Shown one piece after another: positions 17,968 to 26,197 of a DNA stretch of 64,000 nt. The notes under the pieces are model-generated. The model made no database searches, was not told the origin of the DNA, and saw nothing but the letters and a program-made list of their open reading frames with translations. The position numbers and the translations under genes are program-made. Within the stretch, counting starts at the first letter, position 1; the number at the start of each line of letters is the position of its first letter. This DNA comes from Colwellia_A sp047621305. GTDB taxonomy: Bacteria; Pseudomonadota; Gammaproteobacteria; Enterobacterales; Alteromonadaceae. The stretch covers positions 1 through 64,000 of the forward strand of contig JBLHNB010000013.1 of the NCBI GenBank assembly GCA_047621305.1, given 5' to 3'.

Positions 17968-19248
17968 TTAAAGTCCTATTTGATGGGCACGACTGGTAAA
18001 AAATATGCCGCTGGGACTTTTCACTGGCAGTGTCTTTATTAATTGTTGGTTTTGGGTGTCATATATTTGTACTTCGTTGCTATCTCTTACTGACATCCAA
18101 ACATGCTCACCTCTAGGGGTAAATTCCATGTGCAGAACTGCAGGACCGGGCTTTAATGTTTTAACAAGTTCAAACGTTTCCGTATTAAATACTTCAATGG
18201 TATCGTTATGTGGAAAAGCAAAGTTTACCCATATTTGACGATTATCAGGTTGCGCCATCACAAAAACAGGTTGGCTATGAGCGGGTATTTCAGCTACTTG
18301 TTGCCATGTTCTGGTGCTTATCACTAATACCTTATGTTGACCTACAGCGGGAACAAACGCATATTCACCGGCCATTGCCCAACCTTCTAAGTGTGGCATT
18401 TTATACACCGGCAGTTTCTGCTCACCTTTGCCATATCCTTTTAATATCGGTGTAATCCCTTTTTCTGGATGCCATAAGTCAAGCATTGCCATGCCGTCTT
18501 CACCAAAGAGTCCTGCAATATAATAACGTCCGTCGGGACTGATCAGCGCGTCATAAGGTGATAAGCCAATATCGGTAAATTTAGTTAACTTAACTTGAGG
18601 ATTTTTAATGTTTTTAGTTGAAAATGGTGAAAGGTCAGCTATCCATATTTCATTACTGTCAAATAAGCTAAAAACAAACTTTTGACCAGGTGCGTCAACC
18701 AAACCAACGACTTTGGAACGTACGGGCATACCATCTTCATTTGGTGGTTTTGAAGGTAAAACCGATGCAGGTATAGTTGCCACTAGTGTGAGTGTGCTAC
18801 TGTCAAATATTTTTACACCGCCGGGTGTATAATTTGATACGGCAACCAGTTTTCCATCTTGACTAATTGCACCGCCAATACTATTACCTGATTGGATGAT
18901 CCTTTTATCAATTTTATCTTTTAATAAATCAATTTTTGTTAAACCACCATCACGGCCAAAAACATAGGCAAAGCGTTGATCTCGAGAATATACAATTGAG
19001 GCGTGCGATAAGTCACCTAAACCATCAATTTCACTTAACGTATTTTTATTACTGTGGTTAACTATCTTAACTTGTCCGGTTGCGCGCTCAATGATCACGC
19101 CTAAATCACCGGTTGCACGTAAAGGCTGTTCGGTATTTTTTGAGGTTAATGATAATGTTTGTGGCTTTGGTGATGAGCAACCTTGTAGTGTTATAAAAAA
19201 AGCTAAAATCAGCGAAACTTTTATTATCCATTTATTGTTATTGATCAT
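17968..19248 (-). CDS. nirF: NirF, heme d1 biosynthesis beta-propeller lipoprotein
   Basis: 426 residues with a lipoprotein signal (LQGC, Cys24) and a d1-type eight-bladed propeller. The conserved His (H286) sits in YKMPHLEGW, the same context as in NirN. No cytochrome c domain is present, which separates it from NirN and NirS. AAGGA lies 8 nt before the ATG. It overlaps nirC by 11 nt. It acts in the periplasm late in heme d1 synthesis as a dihydro-heme d1 carrier or precursor-processing protein. Confidence 0.88.
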   Translation of the reverse strand: MINNNKWIIKVSLILAFFITLQGCSSPKPQTLSLTSKNTEQPLRATGDLGVIIERATGQVKIVNHSNKNTLSEIDGLGDLSHASIVYSRDQRFAYVFGRDGGLTKIDLLKDKIDKRIIQSGNSIGGAISQDGKLVAVSNYTPGGVKIFDSSTLTLVATIPASVLPSKPPNEDGMPVRSKVVGLVDAPGQKFVFSLFDSNEIWIADLSPFSTKNIKNPQVKLTKFTDIGLSPYDALISPDGRYYIAGLFGEDGMAMLDLWHPEKGITPILKGYGKGEQKLPVYKMPHLEGWAMAGEYAFVPAVGQHKVLVISTRTWQQVAEIPAHSQPVFVMAQPDNRQIWVNFAFPHNDTIEVFNTETFELVKTLKPGPAVLHMEFTPRGEHVWMSVRDSNEVQIYDTQNQQLIKTLPVKSPSGIFFTSRAHQIGL

Positions 19249-19612
19249 CGTTTAATCCTTGTTGTAATTGTTTAACTAACCATAATGATTCTTGTGCGGT
19301 TAATATGCCTTGCCATGGCGGCATTGCTGTTCCTGGTCGACCAAACAAAATGGTGTTTTTTAAAAAAACAACCGGTTTATCGATTAAATTTTTAGGCAGT
19401 AACGCCGGACCTAAGCCACCTTTTAAGGTCATACCATGACAGGAACCGCAATCTTGTTTTAAAAGGTGAATTAATTGTTGTTGACGAACGTTTGATAGGG
19501 GCTCATTAAAAGCACTGACAGAAGTATTAAAAATAAAGCTAATAAGAAGAAAAGTACTAATAAGTATTGGAACACGAAAGTTGACATTAAAGTGCATCAG
19601 TCTTTTCACCAT
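19238..19612 (-). CDS. nirC: NirC, small periplasmic c-type cytochrome
   Basis: 124 residues with a signal peptide ending SVSA-FNEP and one heme-binding CGSCH (C55, C58, H59). A likely distal Met lies in PGTAMPPW. NirC-type cytochromes accept electrons or assist NirF/NirN in heme d1 maturation. It is the first gene of the operon; two FNR/DNR-type boxes lie 87-130 nt upstream of its start. Confidence 0.85.
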   Translation of the reverse strand: MVKRLMHFNVNFRVPILISTFLLISFIFNTSVSAFNEPLSNVRQQQLIHLLKQDCGSCHGMTLKGGLGPALLPKNLIDKPVVFLKNTILFGRPGTAMPPWQGILTAQESLWLVKQLQQGLNDDQ

Positions 19613-19698
19613 TAATAAATAATGGTGTTAGATTAGCAATAAGTGCTTAGTTAATGTTTGTCGAAGATCATGCTTTGTTATGCAATCACCAGAGATTA

Positions 19699-19712
19699 TT
19701 GATTTATGTCAA
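19699..19712. promoter_or_regulatory. FNR/DNR-type box 1 upstream of the nir operon
   Basis: TTGATTTATGTCAA matches the TTGAY-N4-RTCAA palindrome of FNR/ANR/DNR regulators. It lies in the divergent region before nirC and is oriented to respond to low oxygen or nitric oxide. Confidence 0.75.
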
Positions 19713-19727
19713 CAGATAGAGTGATTA

Positions 19728-19741
19728 TTGACTTATGTCAA
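19728..19741. promoter_or_regulatory. FNR/DNR-type box 2 upstream of the nir operon
   Basis: TTGACTTATGTCAA, almost the same as box 1 and 29 bp from it (near three helical turns). Having two boxes suggests activation of nirC-N by an FNR-like protein with possible cooperative binding, or one box for each divergent transcript. Confidence 0.75.
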
Positions 19742-19944
19742 AAGAATGAAGGGGGATATTTTAATGTATGTGCAATGTTAATGAATACGGCTAATGACGA
19801 GACATGCTACCTTACGCAATAAATATATACGTAAAAAGCGTTCAAATTTGAGTACACTATTAAAACATAAAACAGATCAATAATTAAAAATCTATGAATA
19901 CAAACAGCGGAATATAATGTTATAATATTACATTATATTAACAA

Positions 19945-20030
19945 GGAAGATTGATTTAGAGTAGGCTGAGTGTAGTTACCGCTCGCCGTAGGAACTAATT
20001 TACCCTTCTGTCTTTGGAAGGTATTTTTTG
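19945..20030 (+). ncRNA. Candidate small structured RNA or terminated leader
   Basis: A strong stem GGC-(U)-GAGUG / CGCUC-GCC with a 7-nt loop (19964-19987) is followed by a linker and a terminator-like hairpin CCTTC-TGTCTTTG-GAAGG (20004-20021) and TATTTTTTG. The unit ends about 37 nt before the next start codon. It could be a small RNA or a riboswitch/attenuator for the downstream gene; I do not recognise a known class. The 5' end is a guess. The rest of 19613-20066 is AT-rich DNA with the two FNR-type boxes and an inverted repeat near 19917-19936. Confidence 0.4.
20004..20030 (+). terminator. Terminator-like hairpin
   Basis: Stem CCTTC/GAAGG with an 8-nt loop followed by TATTTTTTG. It ends the structured stretch at 19964-20030. 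Confidence 0.5.
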
Positions 20031-20066
20031 TAGTAATCATCATACTTAGATTTGGATAATATTTTT

Positions 20067-20870
20067 ATGGCTGTCATCATTTCAATACTTATATTTTCAC
20101 TGCTTGTATTCGGTATGTTAGTTGATTACGTGACAAATTTAAGAGAAAAACAACGCGTTATTAATAAGAACAAAAGGGTTCGATTACAATCAATTTTATT
20201 TAGAGCGCAACGTTTACTCAACGGCCGCTCAATATTACCGTTAACCGTGGTGAGCGCGGTAGTTTGTTTAGAAAGAACCTTAGTTGCTTTAAACAGTTTA
20301 TTATATCTTAAGTCGACAAAAAACTTGCAGGAAGTAAAAGCTGAAGTACAACATAAATTGGTTAATTTCCGTTCTCTGGCATTAACAGGAGAGCATTTTT
20401 ACTCATTATTGACAATACCTCATAGCGAACAAGAGCTGCAAGCTATGCTTAAACAAAGTATATTGCTAACAATGACCCTAAAAGTCGATCAATATAAAGG
20501 CTACGTTTCTATTGATTATATTATGGATGAGTTGGATCAACTCTCGATACTAAAAGCTCGCTTGACCTCTGCTATTATTAACAAACATGCAATGCAAGCT
20601 TTAGAAAGTAAACACTACGACAGGGCACTTACTTTAAATGATCAGGCAGTAGCATACTTATTAGAGATAAAGTGTACTAATGAAAACGTCGTTGAATTAG
20701 TTAAAGAAACGGTTGAAGACATTCAGTTAATCAACATTGGTATCGCTGCTGTAATTGAAGAAAAAAGTCATCATTTTTATGAAAAACATAAAGAAGAAGC
20801 TCGACAAGATAACGACAATATACATGAGGGGGACGATGGTTTGGCTCGAGTCTTTGATAAGATATCTTAG
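20067..20870 (+). CDS. Membrane-anchored protein of unknown function
   Basis: About 267 residues from ATG 20067; a TTG 15 nt earlier is the alternative, and neither has a clear ribosome site. One N-terminal membrane segment (MAVIISILIFSLLVFGMLVDYV) leads into a basic, helical cytoplasmic part (REKQRVINKNKRVRLQ) and an alpha-helical body with an acidic, His/Asp-rich end (HHFYEKHKEEARQDNDNIHEGDD). No family recognised. It faces the nir operon and its stop overlaps the stop of the convergent binding-protein gene by about 3 nt. Confidence 0.65.
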   Translation: MAVIISILIFSLLVFGMLVDYVTNLREKQRVINKNKRVRLQSILFRAQRLLNGRSILPLTVVSAVVCLERTLVALNSLLYLKSTKNLQEVKAEVQHKLVNFRSLALTGEHFYSLLTIPHSEQELQAMLKQSILLTMTLKVDQYKGYVSIDYIMDELDQLSILKARLTSAIINKHAMQALESKHYDRALTLNDQAVAYLLEIKCTNENVVELVKETVEDIQLINIGIAAVIEEKSHHFYEKHKEEARQDNDNIHEGDDGLARVFDKIS

Positions 20871-21697
20871 GGTTTATGATCCTCATTGGTTGTAGTTTTA
20901 ATTAAACCAAACCACTTATATTTTAGTTCTTCCAATCTACCGCTTTCGATAAGTTTTCTTTTTCCTTCATCGTAAACCTCTAATAATTTGTTGTTTTTTT
21001 CAATGCCCTTCATGGAAACAACATATTCTAAATTTGAATCAATAGTGGGCGTTTTCTTAAATTTCAACTCCCAACCTTTTTGTTTAAGCACATAATCCCA
21101 GCTATCTTCATAACCAATGAACCCCTGTATACGGCCTTTTTCAAGCATTTTGAAACCTTCTGATATATTCCCTATTTCATATTTAGTCACCTTATTGAAA
21201 GCGTTCCACTTTTCACCATAGCTGTAGCCTCGTTTAACGCCAATTATTACATCTTTTAATGATTCGTATCCTTGCCATTGGAAAGTAGTACTTATGGGGG
21301 AATAAATAACATAGTCAATTGCGTTGGTTGATTCTTTCGAATAATTAAAGGTTTGCAATCTTTGGTCAGATTTACTAATTGGAAAGAGCAGTTTTGCATG
21401 TCCATATTCTAGGAGTTTTAAAGCTCGTGGCCAAGGGACTATTGCATATTCAATGGCATAGCCCATAGTAAAAAAACTCTCTTTGAAAACGTCCCAACTA
21501 TACCCTTTTACTCGTTCAGTGCTACTTTGAATCGATATAATCCCTTTAACAGATTGGTTGCCCTCAACAAAAACATAAGGCGCATAATCTACTAAGCTCA
21601 CCACAGAAACGACTTTATCAGTACCAAAGGCTTCGAAATTAATCGAGATAAGTGTAACTATAATTAATTTAGCTAATAATTTATTCGTTAGATTGAT
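20867..21697 (-). pseudogene. Amino-acid solute-binding protein (SBP_bac_3-like) with ATC at the expected start
   Basis: The body (VSLVDYAPYVFVEG...WPRALKLLEYGHAKLLFPISKSDQRLQTFNYSKES...GRIQGFIGYEDSWDYVLKQ...GRLEELKYKWFGL) is a full type-3 solute-binding domain. An in-frame upstream extension from 21697 reads as a good signal peptide (NLTNKLLAKLIIVTLISINFEAFG) but opens with ATC, 8 nt after AAGGA. The only ATG near that ribosome site (21702) is out of frame and stops after four codons. The first legal in-frame start is GTG 21604, which would drop the signal peptide. So the gene has lost its start codon (ATG to ATC), uses a non-AUG start, or there is a base error. Role would be periplasmic amino-acid sensing or uptake. 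Confidence 0.65.
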
Positions 21698-21771
21698 GTC
21701 ATTGTTCCTTATTGAAGAGACCGATGCTAGTCGTAACTAAAATCGGTTATTCTTATCCTTTGTTTTGATCT

Positions 21772-24600
21772 TTATAACCAACTATCAAGTAAAAGTTGAG
21801 CATCTTTCTTTTCTGAGAAATTCTGATGACTATCAATTGCTTCCATTAAATATTTTTTGGCTTCTATACGTCGATTTAACGCCTCTAATGTTACCGCTAT
21901 ATGGTATTTTATCTCAGCATTGTCATAGTCTTTGGTTAATGCTCGTCTAAATAAACCTAAGGCTTTGTCATGATTGCCTGAGCGACTTTCAATCCAAGCT
22001 AGCGTATCGATTATAGCAACATTATCGTTTAAGTACTCGTAAGATTTTCTCGCATATTCAAGCGATTTTTCTTGGTTGCCAAGCGAAAAGTAAACATTGG
22101 CAGCATTGTTTAATAATATGGGTAATTGGCCATGACTCGCTAATAGTTCTTCGTAATAATCAACAGATTCTTGTAATTGCAGACTACCTCTTAGGGCATC
22201 AGCCAATGAGATTTTTACGAGTAAATCATCAGGTTTATTTTTAAGCCATGCTTGCAAATGAGGAATAACGGCTATTAAATTATTTTCTAATTTATAGCTT
22301 CGGTATAATCCTAAAAGCGCTTGTTTTTGAGGTGATAATTTTAGTGCTGATAAATAATGTTTTTTTGATGCTACTGGATTTTCGAGGGTTAAATAGAGGT
22401 CACCAAGTAACACTTCTTTAAGGCTTTGGCTTTGTGTGATTCTTTCGATGGTATTTATTAATGACAGAGCATATTGCTCATCTTTTTGTTTAATTATTAA
22501 ATTGACGAGACCTAAATGTGCAGATAATGAATTTTGGTCGGCAACAATTGCTTTTCGATAAGATTGTATTGCGCCTGAATAGTCTTTTGCTAACGTTTGA
22601 GCCTTTGCAAGCATTATAAAAGCAGGGGCTTTATCAAATGACTTTTTAACATAATCTCTGAGTGCAAGTATGGCTTGTTTATGTTGGTTGGCTTTTTGGT
22701 AAAGCGAAGCGATTAACGTTAATGCCTCTATATTATTATTTTGCCCTATAAAAGCATCAACAATATCAATGGTTTCTTGTAATGCGTTTTTTTCAACGAG
22801 TATGCTCGTTAGTTTACGCACGACATAAAAATCATTTGAATAGTTTGCATAGGCTTTTTTAGCCCATAACAGCCCATTTTCAATATCATTAGAAATTAAA
22901 TAACTATCAGATATTTCGACCATTATTAAAGCATTATCTGGAAATTTTAATAACTGTTCATTTAAGAACTTACGTGCCTTGTCGCTATTATTTTCGATGT
23001 TATCCATTCTCGCTAAATGTATAATTGCTAGAATGTTTTCGTTATCAAGAGCAAGCGCTTGATTAAACGCGCCTCTGGCTTTAGTTAATTCGTTATTTAG
23101 ACCGTAGATAACCCCCAAACGTTGATGGAAGTAGCTATCTTCTGGAAATTGTGTAATTAATTCTTTAGCGATTACTAAGGCTTTATCGATTACTTTGCTA
23201 CTTTGATAAGCATCAATAAGTAAAAGCTTAATTTGAGTGCCGTTTATTTGATTGTTCTTTATCGTAACTAATGCGTCTATTGCTGATTGATATTGCCCTG
23301 ATTGCATTTTAGTTTTTGCTAAATTGCTGATACCAACCTCTGAAGTTGGAAACATTGCTAACACCTGTTTAAAGTAACTTTCAGCTTTATTCGTATCTTT
23401 TAATTGTAAATAGGTCATACCTAGCAAGGTTAAAATATTTGGATCATTGGGTATTTCTAAATTAGTTTTAATTAATAAGTTTTTTGCTGATGTTAAATTT
23501 CCTTGCTGTAAATCTATAGTCGCAACCATCCTAACTGAATCAATATTGAATGGTGAATAGGATAAAAATTGAACCAGGTACCTTCTTGCATCATTTAAAT
23601 TACCAAACTGAAAATTAGTTAAGCCAGCTAAAAAATAATAATCAGGTGTGGTTTTCATTACTTCATCGGGTACTGCAGATAACGTTGTGATCACGCCGGA
23701 TAATTTTTTTGTGCCTTCTTGGTCATCATCTTTATGTAGACTTGCACTGATAATTGCCTTTAAATAACCTGCTCTTGGTTCATTGGGTATTTCATTAATA
23801 ATATAATCTACTTGAGGTTCGGCTAATGCGTATTCTTGTATGGAAATGTGAATCATTGCTTTAGTGAGTCTTGCCGCCATATGCGTAGGATCTATTTTTA
23901 AAGCTTGGTCAATCGCTTCGATAGCTTTGGTCATCTCACCTAATTGTTGCAAGATATTGGCTTTTAATATCCAACCATTAACAAATGGTGAGCTGCTTGC
24001 GAGTGAAAGTTCAACATATTCTAATGCTTTAGCTGGTTTACGAGCGTTTAGTGCTAATTGTGCACGACCTAATAAGGCAAGTTTGTTATTTGGCGATAAA
24101 ATGAGTGCATCGCTGAATGCCACGTCTGCTGATCTGTAAAGTTTCTGACCAATTAATGCTTGGCCTTTGTATATGAGTAATTCAGTTTCAATTTTTTTTG
24201 TACGATTGCCTGGTGTTGTTATTTCTAATGTTTCTTTGAATTTACTTTGTAAAATATAGGCATGGGCAAATAATGTAACTAAGCGGTCGGGGTCGACTTT
24301 TTTATTTCTTGCCTTAATAAGCTCTACTTCAGCAACAGCCCCGTTACCCATTTTTAAATAGGCTTGGGCGAGCAATATTCGAGCAGACATGTGTACATCA
24401 TTACTTTTTAATACATTTTTAAGGTGAATGATGCTTGTTGAAATGTCGCCCTTTTGATAAGTGATAAGTGCTTGTTCGTATAATTTATTTGATTCTTCAA
24501 ATGCTATAGAAGAAGAGGAAATACAAAGTGATGAAATAAAGCCAATTGAGTAAATTAGCCGTTTTATGTTAATCGTAGAAACGTTAAATGAAATATGCAT
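21772..24600 (-). CDS. prsT: TPR-repeat protein of the PEP-CTERM/exosortase system (PrsT-like)
   Basis: About 942 residues, nearly all tetratricopeptide repeats from about residue 35 to the C-terminus (repeated motifs such as ALxxLGxxYLxxxDxxKAExxFKQVLA). An N-terminal signal peptide (RLIYSIGFISSLCISSSSIAF-EES) is present. The frame is open to 24651, but residues before the ATG at 24600 look non-coding. The family member PrsT is normally a lipoprotein; here the only Cys is in SSLC, a poor lipobox. It is divergent from a PEP-CTERM substrate gene, which supports the assignment. It is expected in the periplasm, in exopolysaccharide production or sorting. Confidence 0.7.
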   Translation of the reverse strand: MHISFNVSTINIKRLIYSIGFISSLCISSSSIAFEESNKLYEQALITYQKGDISTSIIHLKNVLKSNDVHMSARILLAQAYLKMGNGAVAEVELIKARNKKVDPDRLVTLFAHAYILQSKFKETLEITTPGNRTKKIETELLIYKGQALIGQKLYRSADVAFSDALILSPNNKLALLGRAQLALNARKPAKALEYVELSLASSSPFVNGWILKANILQQLGEMTKAIEAIDQALKIDPTHMAARLTKAMIHISIQEYALAEPQVDYIINEIPNEPRAGYLKAIISASLHKDDDQEGTKKLSGVITTLSAVPDEVMKTTPDYYFLAGLTNFQFGNLNDARRYLVQFLSYSPFNIDSVRMVATIDLQQGNLTSAKNLLIKTNLEIPNDPNILTLLGMTYLQLKDTNKAESYFKQVLAMFPTSEVGISNLAKTKMQSGQYQSAIDALVTIKNNQINGTQIKLLLIDAYQSSKVIDKALVIAKELITQFPEDSYFHQRLGVIYGLNNELTKARGAFNQALALDNENILAIIHLARMDNIENNSDKARKFLNEQLLKFPDNALIMVEISDSYLISNDIENGLLWAKKAYANYSNDFYVVRKLTSILVEKNALQETIDIVDAFIGQNNNIEALTLIASLYQKANQHKQAILALRDYVKKSFDKAPAFIMLAKAQTLAKDYSGAIQSYRKAIVADQNSLSAHLGLVNLIIKQKDEQYALSLINTIERITQSQSLKEVLLGDLYLTLENPVASKKHYLSALKLSPQKQALLGLYRSYKLENNLIAVIPHLQAWLKNKPDDLLVKISLADALRGSLQLQESVDYYEELLASHGQLPILLNNAANVYFSLGNQEKSLEYARKSYEYLNDNVAIIDTLAWIESRSGNHDKALGLFRRALTKDYDNAEIKYHIAVTLEALNRRIEAKKYLMEAIDSHQNFSEKKDAQLLLDSWL

Positions 24601-24651
24601 TATAAACCCACTAACATAATAATTTTTATAAAAATTATTAAATAAAACCAA

Positions 24652-24977
24652 GTGTTTGTCATCTTAATAAGTTTCTCGCTGTAATTCTAGTTAATTATAA
24701 AAAACAGGATTGAATTTATATGAATATAATCTTACTGAACACTCTAGTGTCAGTATTTTTTACACTTTTTATTTTTATATAATAAAAAGCGCTTTTTATA
24801 TTTATAACTCTTTGTTTTATTATGTATAATTTTAATTGGAACAATTAATGCATTGAACGGTTAAAATGATTATTGTATAATTGCACTTCGTTATACATTT
24901 GTGCATAATGCACTTCTTATACAGTAGATGTGTAAACTTTAATGAATTAGTTTATTACACCTGATTAAATGGAATAT
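24652..24977. promoter_or_regulatory. AT-rich divergent promoter region between the TPR and PEP-CTERM genes
   Basis: A direct repeat TGCACTTC(G)TTATACA occurs at 24882-24897 and 24909-24923, 27 bp apart and about 55-95 nt before the PEP-CTERM start. It may be a regulator-binding pair. I could not identify a confident sigma-54 site. Confidence 0.4.
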
Positions 24978-25796
24978 ATGATGTCTTTATTTAGCAATGT
25001 TTTTAAATCAGTTAGTTTGTGTTTAGCCCTAAGTGCAACAACTGCTTTTGCTGCTACTATTATCCCTCCTACTACAATTGATGATGCGAATAATGATCAT
25101 GTAGGCGGCTACCAATTTGACGTAGAGAGTATGGACGTGCAACTTACCGCAGATGGTCAGATGCAAGTTGACGTTTTTACGAATTTTGGTAATTGGAATA
25201 ACCGTATTGGTACGGGTAACAGAGGCAATGGTAATATTGTTTTTGGTGATTTACTTATCGGTACAGCAGGTGTTGAAGGTACTTTTGATTATGCTTTTCA
25301 GTTAACTGAATTAGCTCGTACAAATGATTATATGGATCCTGTCGTTGGAACAAAACATGTTGCAAACGGTGGTAACCTTTATAAAATTAATGACACACTT
25401 TCAGCCAAGCAATATCATGGACGTCGATCGTCGGTGGAATCTGGTTTTACACCTGTTGTTGGTGTTACAACGGGCGCTTCACTAGGATTAGGAAGTCTTT
25501 CTGTTGGAACTAAATATGCCAGTACAACAAGAAACGATGCTAACTATGGTTACGATAAAATAAGCTTTGTTTTTAATGTTGGTGATATTTTTAAAGATTC
25601 GAGCCAAATAGCGCTTAGTTGGGCAATGACCTGTTATAACGATGCGGTTAGTGGACTTGTTAATGTGAGTAATGATGGTGGCGGTGGCGGTGGCGGTGGT
25701 GGCACACCAGTACCAGAGCCTCAAACATTGTTATTAATGTTGTTGGGTATTGTAGGTATTGCTACTCGACGCAAGCAACAAGCTTTTAAAGCGTAA
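24978..25796 (+). CDS. PEP-CTERM sorting-domain protein
   Basis: About 272 residues with an N-terminal signal peptide (NVFKSVSLCLALSATTAFA), an extracellular beta-rich domain, a run of nine glycines encoded by alternating GGT/GGC codons, and a C-terminal PEP-CTERM tripartite signal: VPEP, a hydrophobic helix (TLLLMLLGIVGIA) and a basic end (TRRKQQ). The frame opens at 24969, but GGA at 24972 is well placed for the ATGs at 24978/24981. Substrates are cleaved and anchored by an exosortase, which is not in this window. The mature domain is unrecognised. Divergent from the PrsT-like gene. Confidence 0.82.
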   Translation: MMSLFSNVFKSVSLCLALSATTAFAATIIPPTTIDDANNDHVGGYQFDVESMDVQLTADGQMQVDVFTNFGNWNNRIGTGNRGNGNIVFGDLLIGTAGVEGTFDYAFQLTELARTNDYMDPVVGTKHVANGGNLYKINDTLSAKQYHGRRSSVESGFTPVVGVTTGASLGLGSLSVGTKYASTTRNDANYGYDKISFVFNVGDIFKDSSQIALSWAMTCYNDAVSGLVNVSNDGGGGGGGGGTPVPEPQTLLLMLLGIVGIATRRKQQAFKA

Positions 25797-25830
25797 AATA
25801 TTCTCAATTCATATTATATGAATTGAATAA

Positions 25831-25857
25831 AAAAACGGCCTTTTGGCCGTTTTTTTA
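25831..25857 (+). terminator. Rho-independent terminator after the PEP-CTERM gene
   Basis: ACGGCC-TTTT-GGCCGT followed by seven T and preceded by a run of A, so it can work in both directions. An AATTCATA/TATGAATT inverted repeat lies just before it (about 25805-25826). Confidence 0.85.
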
Positions 25858-25958
25858 TTGTCTGTAATAAAACCTAATCCATCGATAACAAATATGTGCG
25901 TTATACTATTAATCCCATTAAGTTATTGCTCACTTGTACTGGTTAAATTTTTTCAAGT

Positions 25959-26064
25959 CTACGTTGCGCTCAATCCTCATAGCTATGAATCAATCAAGCG
26001 CCTTGCTCTTGAAAATTTACTCTCGCTTATAATAGATCACTACTTTAATTCAATTGGTATTACT
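25959..26064 (+). repeat. Dispersed intergenic repeat, copy 2
   Basis: Same element as 18-127, near identical from AAGCGCCTTGCTCTTGAA to the end. It lies in the 401-nt gap before recR, exactly where dnaX-ybaB would be expected upstream of recR. The open frame at 25843-26097 is an accident of the repeat. Apart from the terminator and this repeat the gap shows only a probable recR promoter region. Confidence 0.8.
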
Positions 26065-26197
26065 TTTAAATCACTGGGATTATTAAAGCCCAAATAAAAA
26101 TTATATAGCAGGGTAACGTAACCGATCTTAATTTTATTATAAAAGTGATTCACTAGGTGGTAGAATCTTTATTACTTTGTATACATAATTAAATCTC

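Noticed and set aside
24882..24923. Sigma-54 promoter of the PEP-CTERM gene
   Set aside because: The GG of the -24 element is missing; only a direct repeat can be supported.
25843..26097. 84-codon plus-strand open frame
   Set aside because: It runs through the terminator and dispersed-repeat copy 2; no ribosome site and no protein-like composition.
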